Positions 1 to 10,148 of a DNA stretch of 19,358 nt are shown piece after piece. Each line of letters begins with the position of its first letter. Position 1 is the first letter of the stretch. The notes beneath the pieces were generated by a model that was not told the origin of the DNA, searched no databases, and saw only the letters and a list, made by a program, of their open reading frames with translations. This stretch comes from Actinomycetes bacterium (lineage in GTDB: Bacteria; Actinomycetota; Acidimicrobiia; Acidimicrobiales; RAAP-2): NCBI GenBank assembly GCA_021795095.1, contig JAJYPU010000021.1, positions 1 to 19,358 on the forward strand, read 5' to 3'. A program made the translations under genes and the position numbers.

Positions 1-14
1 GGGGGCCGGACCGG

Positions 15-20
15 TAGACT
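15..20 (+). promoter_or_regulatory. Predicted -10 box of the leuA leader transcript
   Basis: TAGACT fits the actinobacterial TANNNT -10 pattern. Six bases (21-26) separate it from the GTG of the leader peptide at 27, so transcription would begin at or next to that GTG and the leader would be leaderless. The same layout recurs at four other gene starts in this window. Any -35 element would lie at or beyond the window edge and cannot be judged. Confidence 0.6.
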
Positions 21-26
21 GGAGTT

Positions 27-64
27 GTGAGCGCATCTATCAACGTCGAGCTGCTGCTGCAATA

Positions 65-65
<1 letters not shown>
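27..65 (+). CDS. Leucine-rich leader peptide of leuA
   Basis: This 12-codon ORF reads MSASINVELLLQ and stops at TAG 63-65. It has three consecutive CTG Leu codons just before the final Gln codon, and Ile and Val codons earlier. It lies directly upstream of a hairpin, an intrinsic terminator and leuA, as expected for ribosome-mediated attenuation that senses charged leucyl-tRNA. The GTG start sits where transcription should begin, so leaderless translation is likely. A GGAG two bases upstream is too close to act as a normal ribosome binding site. The function is inferred from composition and position. Leader peptides and structured leaders are known upstream of branched-chain genes in Actinobacteria, including a pseudoknot called the LEU element before leuA. 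Confidence 0.75.
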
Positions 66-1823
<1,758 letters not shown>

Positions 1824-1836
1824 GGTCGTTGCCCGT

Positions 1837-1842
1837 TACGCT
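1837..1842 (+). promoter_or_regulatory. Predicted -10 box, leaderless PQ-loop gene
   Basis: TACGCT fits TANNNT and ends six bases before GTG 1849. No Shine-Dalgarno sequence precedes that GTG, so leaderless initiation is the simplest reading. Confidence 0.5.
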
Positions 1843-1848
1843 AGTTAG

Positions 1849-2469
1849 GTGAATTCCCACACGTTGACGACCGCCGTCGGCTGGCTGGCCGTCGCGGTGG
1901 GTCTGGTGGGCACCGCGGCGCAGTGGCGACGCGTGAGCCTCGAGGGCGTTGAGGGTGTCTCGCTGGCGACGTGGTCGCTGTTCACCATGATGGGCGGGTT
2001 CTGGATCGCCTACGGTCTGGCCGCTGGGTCGTGGCCGGTCGTCCTCGGCAGCCTCATCGTGTTGCCCCTCCAGGTGGCGATCCTCATCCGGTTGGCCCCG
2101 TGGCGCGCTTGGCGAACGGTGGGGTGGTCCCTGGTGTTGTTCGCGGTGACGTGCCTGATGCCCGCGGTGATCGGTGGCTGGTCGGCCGGTGTCTACGGCA
2201 TCGGCGTGGCGATGTCACTGACTCGCGGTCCCCAGTTGGTCGAGCTCGTGCGCGAGGTCGACGCGTCGGGGGTTTCTACGGCGTCCTGGACGCTCGGCGC
2301 GGTGGGGTCGATCTTGTGGGTCACGTACTACGACGGTGACCACCTCTGGGCGGCCCTCGTCGCGACCAGCGCCGCGGGCCTGGCGAACCTCATGATCGCG
2401 ACTTTGGCCGCGTGGCGTCACCGTCAGATGCGTCGCACGATCGTGCGCGACGAGGTCTTCGCCTACTAA
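1849..2469 (+). CDS. Tandem PQ-loop (SWEET/SemiSWEET-like) membrane protein
   Basis: A 206-residue hydrophobic protein with about seven predicted membrane segments and two related halves. The first half has AQ (24-25) followed by GVSLATW (about 36-42). The second has PQ (128-129) followed by GVSTASW (about 141-147). The PQ-plus-GVS pattern is typical of PQ-loop proteins such as SemiSWEET sugar transporters, here with two repeats in one chain. A small-solute transport role is plausible, but the substrate cannot be read from sequence. GTG 1849 has no ribosome binding site and lies six bases after a TACGCT -10 box. Its TAA shares bases with the stop codon of convergent acdS, so there is no room for a terminator between them. 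It follows leuA by 25 bp but probably has its own promoter. Confidence 0.8.
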   Translation: MNSHTLTTAVGWLAVAVGLVGTAAQWRRVSLEGVEGVSLATWSLFTMMGGFWIAYGLAAGSWPVVLGSLIVLPLQVAILIRLAPWRAWRTVGWSLVLFAVTCLMPAVIGGWSAGVYGIGVAMSLTRGPQLVELVREVDASGVSTASWTLGAVGSILWVTYYDGDHLWAALVATSAAGLANLMIATLAAWRHRQMRRTIVRDEVFAY

Positions 2470-3473
2470 CAGAAGAGGCTCGCGTAGCCGTTGATCGCCG
2501 GCTGCCCACCGAGGTGGGCGAAGAGGACGTTGGCATCGGGTTCAAGCTCGTGGCGCTGGACAAGGTCGATGAGGCCGGCGAGTGATTTGCCCTCGTAGAC
2601 CGGATCGGTGATCATGGCCTCGAGCGAGGCGCCCAGCTTGATCGCGTGGACCGTGCGCTCGTCGGGGATCCCGTAGGTGCCGGCGTGGTAGCGGTCGTCC
2701 AGGATGATCTCCTCGTCGAGGATCGGACGCTCGATGCCGATCAGCTCGGCCGTCGCGCGCGCGATCCTCGCGATCTGGTCCCAGGTCTCCTCGGGCTTGG
2801 CCGAGCCGTCAATGCCGATCACCTTGCGGGGTAGGTCGTTGACCGCGAAACCGGCGATCATGCCCGCCTGGGTCGATCCGGTCACCGAGCACACGACCAC
2901 GTAGTCAAAGGCGACCCCGAGCTCGCGCTCTTGCTGCTCGACCTCAAGCGCCCACGCCGCGAAGCCGAGTCCGCCCAGGCGGTGGTCAGACGCGCCGGCC
3001 GGGATCGCGTAGGGGCGGTGGCCCGCGGCCTCGAGCTCGGCGATGGCGCGCTCCCAGCTCGCCTTGAAGCCGATGCCGAAGTTCGCGTCAACGAGTCGCA
3101 CGTCGGCGCCCATGAGTCGACTGAGCAGGATGTTGCCGACCCGGTCGTAGGTGACGTCTGGCCAGTCCACCCAGCTCTCCTGGATGAGCACGCACTTCAT
3201 GCCGACGGCCGCGGCCGCGGCGGCGACCTGGCGGGTGTGGTTGGACTGGACCCCACCGATCGAGACCAGGGTGTCACAGCCCTGGGCGAGCGCGTCAGCG
3301 ACGAGGTACTCCAACTTTCGGACCTTGTTCCCGCCGAAGGCGAGGCCGGAGTTCACGTCCTCGCGTTTGGCCCACACGGAGGCTCCGCCCAGGTACTCGC
3401 TGAGCCGGTCGAGTCGGTGGATCGGCGACGGGCCGAAGCGGAGCGGGTATCGGGGGAACTGATCGAGGGACAT
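2466..3473 (-). CDS. acdS: 1-aminocyclopropane-1-carboxylate (ACC) deaminase
   Basis: A PLP enzyme of the tryptophan-synthase-beta fold that converts ACC to 2-oxobutanoate and ammonia. The 335-residue protein aligns, from memory, almost end to end with the pseudomonad enzyme: [10 protein letters not shown] near the N-terminus, [10 protein letters not shown] with PLP lysine Lys50, [12 protein letters not shown] (Ser77), [10 protein letters not shown] (about 195-204), DPVYEGKS and FAHLGG. Glu294 and Leu321 match the Glu295/Leu322 pair that separates ACC deaminases from related D-cysteine desulfhydrases. ATG 3473 is preceded by a strong AGGAGG. It is the last gene of the leftward run, 47 bp after the FGGY kinase. 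2-Oxobutanoate is an isoleucine precursor, which suits a branched-chain neighbourhood. D-cysteine desulfhydrase is the main alternative. Confidence 0.9.
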   Translation of the reverse strand: MSLDQFPRYPLRFGPSPIHRLDRLSEYLGGASVWAKREDVNSGLAFGGNKVRKLEYLVADALAQGCDTLVSIGGVQSNHTRQVAAAAAAVGMKCVLIQESWVDWPDVTYDRVGNILLSRLMGADVRLVDANFGIGFKASWERAIAELEAAGHRPYAIPAGASDHRLGGLGFAAWALEVEQQERELGVAFDYVVVCSVTGSTQAGMIAGFAVNDLPRKVIGIDGSAKPEETWDQIARIARATAELIGIERPILDEEIILDDRYHAGTYGIPDERTVHAIKLGASLEAMITDPVYEGKSLAGLIDLVQRHELEPDANVLFAHLGGQPAINGYASLFC

Positions 3474-3520
3474 GGTCCTCCTCTCTGATGCGACGTTGAC
3501 CCGACGATATCCGAACCTCT

Positions 3521-5053
3521 TCACCGAGACGAGCGACGCCACCGGCGTTCGAGCGCGAAGCGTCGCGGCAGGTCCCGGGCGACCTCGTCGTAGGTCGTCT
3601 GGTCGTCGGGGTCGGGTTCGAAGACCCGACCCGGGCGTGGCGCGGGCGCCTCGGCGAGTATCGCGTCGCCAACGGCACTCGCCGCGACGTGGGCGACGCC
3701 GCGTAATTGGGCGGTTAGCGGATCGGCCACCTGGATGACGGGGCGCTTGAGCGTGGAGGCGTAGATCTGGCACCACAGGGTCGACTGGGCGCCGCCGCCG
3801 ACGAGGCGAACCGGGTCGAGGCGCTGGCCGGCGAAGTGCTCGACCTTGGAGAAGAGCCAGGCGCTGTTCGCGGCGACACCCTCGAGCACGGCGCGCACGA
3901 GGTCGGCGGTCGTGGTGGTGACCGACAGGTTGGAGAAGCCGCCACGCGCGCCCTTGTCGTCGACGGGCGAGCGCTCACCGGCGAGCCAGGGTGCGAAGCG
4001 CGCGCCGTTGGCTCCGGCTGGCGACGCTGCGGCGAGGGCCGTGAGCTCATCGAAGCTCGCCGGCTTTCTCGGGCCCGCCAGTGCATCGCGCAGCCACGCG
4101 AGGGCTCGCGCGCCGGTCTCTTGATTGTTGATCACGAGGTAGTGGTCGTTGTCGAGACCCGGCACCGAGACGATTGAGTGGAGGATGTCGGTCTTCTTCA
4201 TCGGCACCGGACAGCTGATCCACGACGTGGTCGACAGCGCCAAGTGCGTGTCGTAGAGCGCGGTGGCGCCCGATCCGATCGTCGCGGCGTGCAGGTCGGG
4301 GATACCGGTGGCGACGACGGTGCTCGGCGCGAGGCCGAGCTGCGCGGCGACCTCGGGCCTGACGGTCCCGACGCACGAGCCGAAGGGCACGAGGGGGGCG
4401 AGTCGGTTGTCGCTCAGACCCACGAGGTCGAGCAGCACCGGGTCGTAGCGGTACCGGGAGAGGTGCCGGTTGTCGGTCATCCACATGGCGAGACGTGACG
4501 CGTGGGTCGCGGACGCGACGCCGGTGAGACGCATCGTGAGGTAGTCCACGGGTTCGAGGTACCAGCGCGTCCTTGCCACGACCTGCGGCTGCTCGTGCTC
4601 GAGGTAGAGGATCTGGCCGACGGGGTCGGCGCCGGCCGTCGATGGCGCACCACCGCTGCGGCGGATGAAGGAGAGCGCGGCGCGCGGGTTGTAGCCCTGG
4701 AGCGGGCCGCCCACCGCGCGCTGGCTCCAGGGACCACCCCGGGTGTCCATCCAGGTGAGACAGGGTCCCGTCGGCAGACCGTTCTCATCGACCGGGACGG
4801 TGGACCCGTACTGGCCGGTCACCCCGATGGCGCGTACGCGCCGGGCGCGGCCGGGCTCTTCCAGTAGCCGCTCTGCGTCGCGCAGTATGAGGGTCCACCA
4901 CTCGTTCGCGTCCTGGGTCGCCTGACCGTCATCGGCGAACGTCGTGGTCACCGGGGAGACGACGTGGTCCACGAGCGTTCCACCCGCGTCCACGAGCCCC
5001 ACCTTGGGCCCGCCGGTGCCCAGGTCAATGACGAGGTAGAGGTCGAGGTCCAC
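3521..5053 (-). CDS. FGGY-family carbohydrate kinase, xylulokinase-like
   Basis: A 510-residue member of the FGGY sugar-kinase family, which phosphorylates sugars or polyols with [11 protein letters not shown] (about 10-17) is the N-terminal phosphate-binding loop, GVTGQYGS and TWMDTRG follow in the first domain, GERSP marks the second domain, and [17 protein letters not shown] is the C-terminal FGGY signature. It most resembles xylulokinases, but no isomerase, sugar transporter or sugar regulator is adjacent, so the substrate is open. GTG 5053 begins two bases after the TAG of the upstream lyase-like gene, which suggests translational coupling. The frame stays open further upstream, but only through the neighbouring gene. 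Co-transcription with a PLP lyase and acdS is unusual for a pentose kinase. Confidence 0.85.
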   Translation of the reverse strand: MDLDLYLVIDLGTGGPKVGLVDAGGTLVDHVVSPVTTTFADDGQATQDANEWWTLILRDAERLLEEPGRARRVRAIGVTGQYGSTVPVDENGLPTGPCLTWMDTRGGPWSQRAVGGPLQGYNPRAALSFIRRSGGAPSTAGADPVGQILYLEHEQPQVVARTRWYLEPVDYLTMRLTGVASATHASRLAMWMTDNRHLSRYRYDPVLLDLVGLSDNRLAPLVPFGSCVGTVRPEVAAQLGLAPSTVVATGIPDLHAATIGSGATALYDTHLALSTTSWISCPVPMKKTDILHSIVSVPGLDNDHYLVINNQETGARALAWLRDALAGPRKPASFDELTALAAASPAGANGARFAPWLAGERSPVDDKGARGGFSNLSVTTTTADLVRAVLEGVAANSAWLFSKVEHFAGQRLDPVRLVGGGAQSTLWCQIYASTLKRPVIQVADPLTAQLRGVAHVAASAVGDAILAEAPAPRPGRVFEPDPDDQTTYDEVARDLPRRFALERRWRRSSR

Positions 5054-5055
5054 GG

Positions 5056-6429
5056 CTAGTCGGGGATCGACTGCTGCTGGTCCATCATGTCGGCCATGAA
5101 GAACCGGATGAGTTCGTCGGACTCGGCCGACGGTCCACCGGCGACGCCCCCGTAGATCGCCCCGGATTGCGCCGGGGAGCCGGCGTGAGACTCGGCGTAG
5201 TCGACGGCGTCGGCGAGGTCGGCCTCCCAGCGCTCGAGCACGCCGGGCTGGGTCTGGGGCCGGGTGACGGCCATGTGGAGGGCGTTGGGGTACTGCTGAC
5301 CGTTGAGGCGCCACCCCCGCAGACGCAGGAAGTCATTGACGAGGTAGACGTCGTAGTCCGTCGCGGTGAAGGAGAAGAGGAAACTCGGGGACCCGATGAT
5401 CGAGAGACTGCCGTGGGAGCGAACGGCCGCCTGCATCGCCGCGGAGGTCTCGAAGATGCGCCGGGCGTACTCGCGGTAGCCGGAACGACCGAGCTGGACC
5501 ATCGCGGCCCAGGTGGCGGCGAGTAGGCCGCCCGACCTCGACCCGTCCATCCCTGGGGAGCAGTACTTGCCGCCCGTCCAGTCGGGTTGGTAGAAGTACT
5601 GGCTGTTGCGCAGCGCCCGGTCGGCGAAGCACAGCACGCTCGTTCCCTTCAGTGCGTAGCCGTACTTGTGGGTGTCGGCCGACATCGTCGTGACCCCCGG
5701 CACCGAGAGGTCAAAGGGAACGTCGACGTAGCCCAGTTCCCGGCCGAAGGGCAGGATGAAGCCGCCGAGACAACCGTCGACGTGGAGCCCGATTCCTCGT
5801 TCGAGGGCGAGTTGGCCGAGTTCGACGATCGGGTCGATGGTGCCGTAGCCGTAGTTGCACGCCGAACCGACGAGCGCGACGGTGTTCGAATCGACGTGGT
5901 CGCGCACCCAGTCGAGATCGACCTGGGCGCTGCGGGGGTCGACGGGGGCGACGCGCATCTCGACGCCAAAGAGGTGGCCTGCCTTGTCGAAGGCCGGGTG
6001 GGCGGTCTCGGGCTTGATGATGTTGGGTCCTTCGACTGTCACCGCGTTCGCCTCACGGTAGGCGAGCACGGCGTGGGCGATGGACGCCGAACCACCCGAG
6101 GTCACCAGACCGGCCGGGTCACTGTGACCGCCCGCCCCGAGCAGGTCGAGGGTCATCGCGATGATCTCGGCCTCGAACTTGGTGGCGCTCGGACACATGT
6201 CCCGTTGGAGGGTGTTGACGTGCGAGAAGTACGAGAAGGCCCGATTCAAGAAGTCGTAGTGCTCGTGGTCCCCGCAGTACATCGTGCCCGAGCACTGGCC
6301 CGTCTCCCAGGTTCGGTCCTCGCGCGTGGCGAGATCATCGAGGACCGCGAGCACGTCGGTGCGTCTGGTCCCTTCTTCGGGCAGGGTCCGATGGACCGGG
6401 TACTGCTCGGCGTAGGGGAATGGAACCAT
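5056..6429 (-). CDS. Sphingosine-1-phosphate-lyase-like PLP-dependent enzyme
   Basis: A 457-residue fold-type I PLP enzyme of the group II decarboxylase superfamily. SADTHKYGYALKG carries the PLP lysine (about Lys255) and is close to the SADTHKYG motif of sphingosine-1-phosphate lyases. Other family features are TSGGSASI, HVDGCLGGF with the PLP-pyridine Asp, and CNYGYGTIDPI. Known relatives cleave sphingoid-base phosphates to phosphoethanolamine and an aldehyde, or decarboxylate amino acids. ATG 6429 has GAGGAG five bases upstream. There is no N-terminal membrane segment like that of eukaryotic lyases, so it is probably cytosolic. The gene is 46 bp after the asparaginase and two bases before the FGGY kinase. 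The substrate is unknown; an amino-acid decarboxylase role is the main alternative. Confidence 0.8.
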   Translation of the reverse strand: MVPFPYAEQYPVHRTLPEEGTRRTDVLAVLDDLATREDRTWETGQCSGTMYCGDHEHYDFLNRAFSYFSHVNTLQRDMCPSATKFEAEIIAMTLDLLGAGGHSDPAGLVTSGGSASIAHAVLAYREANAVTVEGPNIIKPETAHPAFDKAGHLFGVEMRVAPVDPRSAQVDLDWVRDHVDSNTVALVGSACNYGYGTIDPIVELGQLALERGIGLHVDGCLGGFILPFGRELGYVDVPFDLSVPGVTTMSADTHKYGYALKGTSVLCFADRALRNSQYFYQPDWTGGKYCSPGMDGSRSGGLLAATWAAMVQLGRSGYREYARRIFETSAAMQAAVRSHGSLSIIGSPSFLFSFTATDYDVYLVNDFLRLRGWRLNGQQYPNALHMAVTRPQTQPGVLERWEADLADAVDYAESHAGSPAQSGAIYGGVAGGPSAESDELIRFFMADMMDQQQSIPD

Positions 6430-6475
6430 GTCGCTCCTCGTCAGTGCTACCGAGAGCGTAGGACGACGAGGAGCG

Positions 6476-7522
6476 TTACGCGAGTCCCGTCGCCGAACGG
6501 TGCAAGCGCGCGAATGCCGTCGCGACCTGGTCCGTTGTCGCCCCGGTCGCGAGGAGCAGGCTGAGTAGCACTCGAGCCTTTCGTCCGTCGAGGAAGCCGG
6601 CACTTATCAGGCCACGCCCCAACAGGTCACGTTCGGACCCCACGTAGCCGTAGGTCGACGTGAGGACGTCGCCAGCGCCGGTGCGTGACGCGAGCACGAC
6701 GGGCATCGTCACGGCGAGGGTCGTCAACGGCTCGACCAGCCGGGCCGGTACATGGCCGCCGCCGAATCCCTCGACGACGAGGCCGGCGTAACCGAGGTCG
6801 CCGAGGCGCTCGACCAGACGACTGTCGACGCCGAGGGCGCAGGTCGCGAGGGCCACCGCGGGCACCTCGGTGCCGAGGCGAATGGGCCCGAGCACGCGAG
6901 CGAGGCGCGGCGGGCTGACGTAGCACCGGGTGCGCCCCTCGAGGATCCGGGCGACGGGGCCCGTGGCCCACGACGTGAACGCGGCGAGGCTCGCCGAATC
7001 TGACTTGCGCACGAATCGAGCCGCGTGGACCTCGTCGTTCATGACCACGAGGACCCCGAATCCGCGCATCGACGGATCGCTCGCGACCTGCATCGCCGCG
7101 GCGAGGTTGGCCGGTCCGTCGGCGCTGAGCTCGCCGGGATGGCGCATGGCACCGGTGACCACGATCGGTGCCTCACTCGTGCTCAGTAGGTCCAAGGCGA
7201 AGGCGAACTCCTCGATCGTGTCCGTGCCTTGGGTGACGACGGCGCCGACGAATCCGCGCTCGAGGTCGTGGCTGATCCGGTGGCTGAGCTCGACGGCGTC
7301 CTCGATCGTGAGTTCACCCGACGGCACTTGTCGCACGCCGACCACCTCGACCTCGAGGTCACCGAGTGCGTCGGACGCGGGGCCGAGCAACGCCGCGCCG
7401 TCGAGGCTCGGTCGCACGCCACCGGTGCCGTCAATGTCGGAAGAGGCGATGGTGCCGCCGAGGGTGTAGAGCACCGCGCGGGTTCGGTCGTGTTCGGCGG
7501 GTCCGTGCGATGGCGGTGACAC
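6476..7522 (-). CDS. Type I/II L-asparaginase family protein
   Basis: Hydrolyses L-asparagine to aspartate and ammonia if it behaves like its family. The 348-residue protein has the first nucleophile motif TLGGTIAS (20-27, Thr24), the second catalytic motif QGTDTIEE (98-105; Thr100, Asp101) and TGAMR (123-127). No signal peptide is visible, so it is probably cytoplasmic. The first 15 residues are polar and non-conserved; GTG 7522 has only a weak ribosome binding site, so the exact start is uncertain. It begins 12 bp after the leuD stop and precedes the lyase-kinase-acdS genes by 46 bp, so co-transcription with leuCD is likely. A related amidohydrolase specificity cannot be excluded. Confidence 0.88.
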   Translation of the reverse strand: MSPPSHGPAEHDRTRAVLYTLGGTIASSDIDGTGGVRPSLDGAALLGPASDALGDLEVEVVGVRQVPSGELTIEDAVELSHRISHDLERGFVGAVVTQGTDTIEEFAFALDLLSTSEAPIVVTGAMRHPGELSADGPANLAAAMQVASDPSMRGFGVLVVMNDEVHAARFVRKSDSASLAAFTSWATGPVARILEGRTRCYVSPPRLARVLGPIRLGTEVPAVALATCALGVDSRLVERLGDLGYAGLVVEGFGGGHVPARLVEPLTTLAVTMPVVLASRTGAGDVLTSTYGYVGSERDLLGRGLISAGFLDGRKARVLLSLLLATGATTDQVATAFARLHRSATGLA

Positions 7523-7534
7523 GGCGAGTCTCGG

Positions 7535-8155
7535 TCAGGCCACGATGTGGCCGTCGAGGTCGAAACGACCAGCCAGCGTCGGGGCGGCGGTCGCCGCCTC
7601 GTAGCGGTCGATGTCGGTGACGTGCCGCAGGGTCAGACCGATGTCGTCCCAACCGTTCAGGAGTCGTTCACGGGTCATCGGGTCGAGCACGAAGGTGCGG
7701 TGCCAGCCCTGGGCGGGGACTTCGATGCTTAACCCCTCGACGTCGACGACGATGAGCAGCGACGGGTCGCGCGTGACCATCGCCGCGAGCTCCTCGACGT
7801 CCTCGGCGCCGAGCTGGACGATGACCAGGCCCTGCTTGCTCGAGTTGTTGCGGAAGATGTCGCCGAAGGATGGTGCGATGATGGCCTGGAAGCCGTAGTC
7901 CATGAGGGCCCAGACGGCGTGCTCGCGCGACGACCCGGTGCCGAACCTCGGTCCGGCGAGCAGGATCGTGGCGCCCTGGTAGGTCGACTGGTTGAGGACG
8001 AACTCGGGGTCGTCACGCCACTCGCTGAACAGTCCGCGCCCGAACCCCGTGCGTTCGACGCGCTTCAACCAGCCCGACGGGATGATCTGGTCGGTGTCGA
8101 CGTCGGAGCGTCCGAGCGGGACCCCGCGGCCCTCGATGAGTCGGACCGCCTTCAT
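7535..8155 (-). CDS. leuD: 3-isopropylmalate dehydratase small subunit
   Basis: The 206-residue swivel-domain partner of LeuC; together they isomerise 2-isopropylmalate to 3-isopropylmalate. Diagnostic stretches are [20 protein letters not shown] near the N-terminus, [17 protein letters not shown] (substrate-binding loop) and [19 protein letters not shown]. Length and order match the bacterial family. ATG 8155 overlaps the leuC TGA by four bases (ATGA), which is typical coupling for two subunits needed in equal amounts. The TGA lies 12 bp before the asparaginase start. Confidence 0.97.
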   Translation of the reverse strand: MKAVRLIEGRGVPLGRSDVDTDQIIPSGWLKRVERTGFGRGLFSEWRDDPEFVLNQSTYQGATILLAGPRFGTGSSREHAVWALMDYGFQAIIAPSFGDIFRNNSSKQGLVIVQLGAEDVEELAAMVTRDPSLLIVVDVEGLSIEVPAQGWHRTFVLDPMTRERLLNGWDDIGLTLRHVTDIDRYEAATAAPTLAGRFDLDGHIVA

Positions 8156-9555
8156 CGCGCCACCGCCGGTGCCGCGAAGTGGCCGGCGAGTGCGGTCGCC
8201 GCGGCGACCGACGGCGACACCAGGTGCGTCCGTCCCCCGCGACCCTGACGGCCCTCGAAGTTTCGGTTCGACGTCGAGGCGCTGCGCTGGCCGGGTGTCA
8301 ATTGGTCAGGGTTCATGCCCAGGCACATCGAGCACCCGGGTTCGCGCCACTCGAATCCGGCCTCGAGGAAGACACGGTCGAGTCCCTCGGCTTCGGCCTG
8401 CGCCTTGATGCGGTGCGAGCCGGGTACGACGAGGGCTCGTACGCCGGCGGCCACGTGATGGCCCTCGGCGACGTGGGCGGCGGCGCGCAGGTCTTCGATG
8501 CGCGAGTTCGTACAGGACCCGATGAAGACGACGTCGACGGCGACCTCGCGCATCAACGTGCCCGGGGTGAGTCCCATGTAGGCGAGGGATCGCGCGGTCG
8601 CCTCGCGCTGGTCCGGGTCCTCGAAGTCGTCGGGCGAGGGTACGGCGCCATCGAGGGCGACGACCTGGGCGGGGTTGGTGCCCCAGGTCACGTACGGCAC
8701 GAGCTGGCTGGCGTCGAGCGTGATCTCGGCGTCGAAGGCGGCGTCCGGGTCGCTCGTGAACTGGCGCCACCGGTCCGCGAGGACCTCGAAGGCCTCGCCG
8801 GTCGCGACGGCCGGTCGGTGGCGCAGGTACTCGATCGTGGTCTCGTCGACGCCGACGAGACCGGCGCGGGCACCGGCCTCGATGCTCATGTTGCACACGG
8901 TCATGCGACCCTCCATTGAGAGCGCGGCGATGGCGCTACCGCGGTACTCGATGACGTAGCCGGCGCCGCCGCCGGTGCCGAGGCGCGCCACGATCGCGAG
9001 GACGAGGTCCTTCGCACTCACGCCTTGGGGCAGGGTGCCGTTGACGGTGACCGCCATCGTCTTGGGCCGCTGCTGGGAGAGGGTCTGAGTGGCAAGGACG
9101 TGCTCGACCTCACTCGTGCCGATACCGAAGGCGAGGGCCCCGAAGGCGCCGTGCGTTGAGGTGTGCGAATCACCGCAGACGATGGTCATGCCGGGCTGGG
9201 TCACGCCGAGTTCGGGACCGATGACGTGGACGATGCCCTGGTTTTCGTGACCCCGCGGAAAGAGGGTCACGCCGAACTCGCGGCAGTTCTCGTCGAGGGC
9301 CTCGAGTTGACGTTTCGAGATGGGGTCCGCGACCGGCGTCGAGAGCGGGTCCGTGGGTACGTTGTGGTCGGCGGTCGCGAGCGTTCGATCGGGTCGGCGC
9401 ACTGGGCGGTGGTTGAGGCGCAGCCCGTCGAAGGCTTGCGGGCTGGTGACTTCGTGGATCAGGTGCAGGTCGATGTAGAGCAAGGTCGGCTCGCCGGCCG
9501 GGCTGGCGACGACGTGCTCGTCCCAGATCTTCTCGAAGAGAGTTCGTCCGGCCAC
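8152..9555 (-). CDS. leuC: 3-isopropylmalate dehydratase large subunit
   Basis: Aconitase-superfamily [4Fe-4S] subunit of isopropylmalate isomerase, 467 residues, the usual length. The three cluster cysteines are Cys348 (in FIGSCTNSR), Cys408 and Cys411 (in GCSMCLGMN). [36 protein letters not shown] and [14 protein letters not shown] are also clear. GTG 9555 is chosen because the protein then starts [15 protein letters not shown] as LeuC proteins do; the frame is open upstream but only across greA. One base separates this GTG from the greA stop codon, and no good ribosome binding site is visible, so translation probably depends on ribosomes finishing greA. Confidence 0.97.
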   Translation of the reverse strand: MAGRTLFEKIWDEHVVASPAGEPTLLYIDLHLIHEVTSPQAFDGLRLNHRPVRRPDRTLATADHNVPTDPLSTPVADPISKRQLEALDENCREFGVTLFPRGHENQGIVHVIGPELGVTQPGMTIVCGDSHTSTHGAFGALAFGIGTSEVEHVLATQTLSQQRPKTMAVTVNGTLPQGVSAKDLVLAIVARLGTGGGAGYVIEYRGSAIAALSMEGRMTVCNMSIEAGARAGLVGVDETTIEYLRHRPAVATGEAFEVLADRWRQFTSDPDAAFDAEITLDASQLVPYVTWGTNPAQVVALDGAVPSPDDFEDPDQREATARSLAYMGLTPGTLMREVAVDVVFIGSCTNSRIEDLRAAAHVAEGHHVAAGVRALVVPGSHRIKAQAEAEGLDRVFLEAGFEWREPGCSMCLGMNPDQLTPGQRSASTSNRNFEGRQGRGGRTHLVSPSVAAATALAGHFAAPAVAR

Positions 9556-9556
9556 G

Positions 9557-10033
9557 TCAGCGCAACCCGATGATCCGCACGCGTAACGTGCCCGACGGTG
9601 CCTCGTACTCCACCTCGTCGCCCACGGCGTGACCAAGCAGGGCTGAGCCGAGCGGCGAGGTCGGTGACGCGACGAGGGCCCCCTCAGGCTTCTCCTCGAT
9701 CGAGCCGATGAAGAACTCTTGGGCGTCATCGTCGGTGTCGCCGTCATAGACGACGCTCACGATCGTGGCGTGCTGGACGACGCTGGTGGTCGCGTCACGC
9801 TCGACCAGCTCGTGATTCCTGATCACTGTGTCGATCTGGCGGATGCGGGCCTCCATCTTGCCCTGCTCGTCCTTCGCGGCGTGGTAGTCGCCGTTCTCCG
9901 AGAGGTCGCCGAGCAACCGGGCGGCCTCGATGACCCGTGCGATCTCCGTGCGCCCGACCGTGGTCAGGTGGTGATATTCGTCACGGAGCTTGTCCAGTGT
10001 CTCTTTGGTTATGCGGTGGATCTCGCCAGCCAT
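9557..10033 (-). CDS. greA: Transcription elongation factor GreA
   Basis: GreA binds the secondary channel of RNA polymerase and stimulates cleavage of backtracked transcripts. The 158-residue protein has the normal two-domain layout. An N-terminal coiled coil carries the acidic tip in [16 protein letters not shown] (about 42-57), and the C-terminal FKBP-like domain includes [24 protein letters not shown] 10033 has AGGAGAT upstream; a possible TAGAGT -10 box lies at 10062-10067 on the minus strand. It heads the leftward run and ends one base before leuC. A paralogue such as GreB is less likely given the motif and size. Confidence 0.95.
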   Translation of the reverse strand: MAGEIHRITKETLDKLRDEYHHLTTVGRTEIARVIEAARLLGDLSENGDYHAAKDEQGKMEARIRQIDTVIRNHELVERDATTSVVQHATIVSVVYDGDTDDDAQEFFIGSIEEKPEGALVASPTSPLGSALLGHAVGDEVEYEAPSGTLRVRIIGLR

Positions 10034-10148
10034 GAGGTGTCATCTCCTGGGTAGGACATTGACTCTAGTGGTCGTGTTCTTCAATCATTGATCGGGTTTG
10101 CCCCGTCGAGGGTGGGCCAAGCAGACTGGGGGGATCAGGGAGGTGGAC
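10034..10148. promoter_or_regulatory. Divergent intergenic region of greA-leuCD and leuB-ilvE
   Basis: This 115-bp gap must hold the promoters for both the leftward greA run and leuB-ilvE. On the minus strand a TAGAGT -10-like box (10062-10067) suits greA. On the plus strand TTGACT (10059-10064) resembles a -35, but the -10 position has only weak matches. ATTGA (10058-10062) and TCAAT (10081-10085) form an inverted repeat that could be an operator shared by both directions. I see no leader peptide or intrinsic terminator here, unlike at leuA. Confidence 0.4.

Noticed and set aside
2931..3488. 185-codon plus-strand frame opposite acdS
   Set aside because: It is antisense to a gene with full-length family similarity and intact active-site residues.
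5587..6564. 325-codon open frame on the plus strand opposite the S1P-lyase-like gene
   Set aside because: It is a mirror of a clear PLP enzyme, with low-complexity Val/Asp/Gly/Arg composition and no recognisable domain.
10098..10148. Upstream start for leuB at TTG 10098 or GTG 10143
   Set aside because: The added residues are not conserved in LeuB, and the ribosome binding site fits GTG 10149.
10034..10148. Second leucine attenuator upstream of leuB
   Set aside because: No run of Leu codons and no hairpin followed by T residues could be found.
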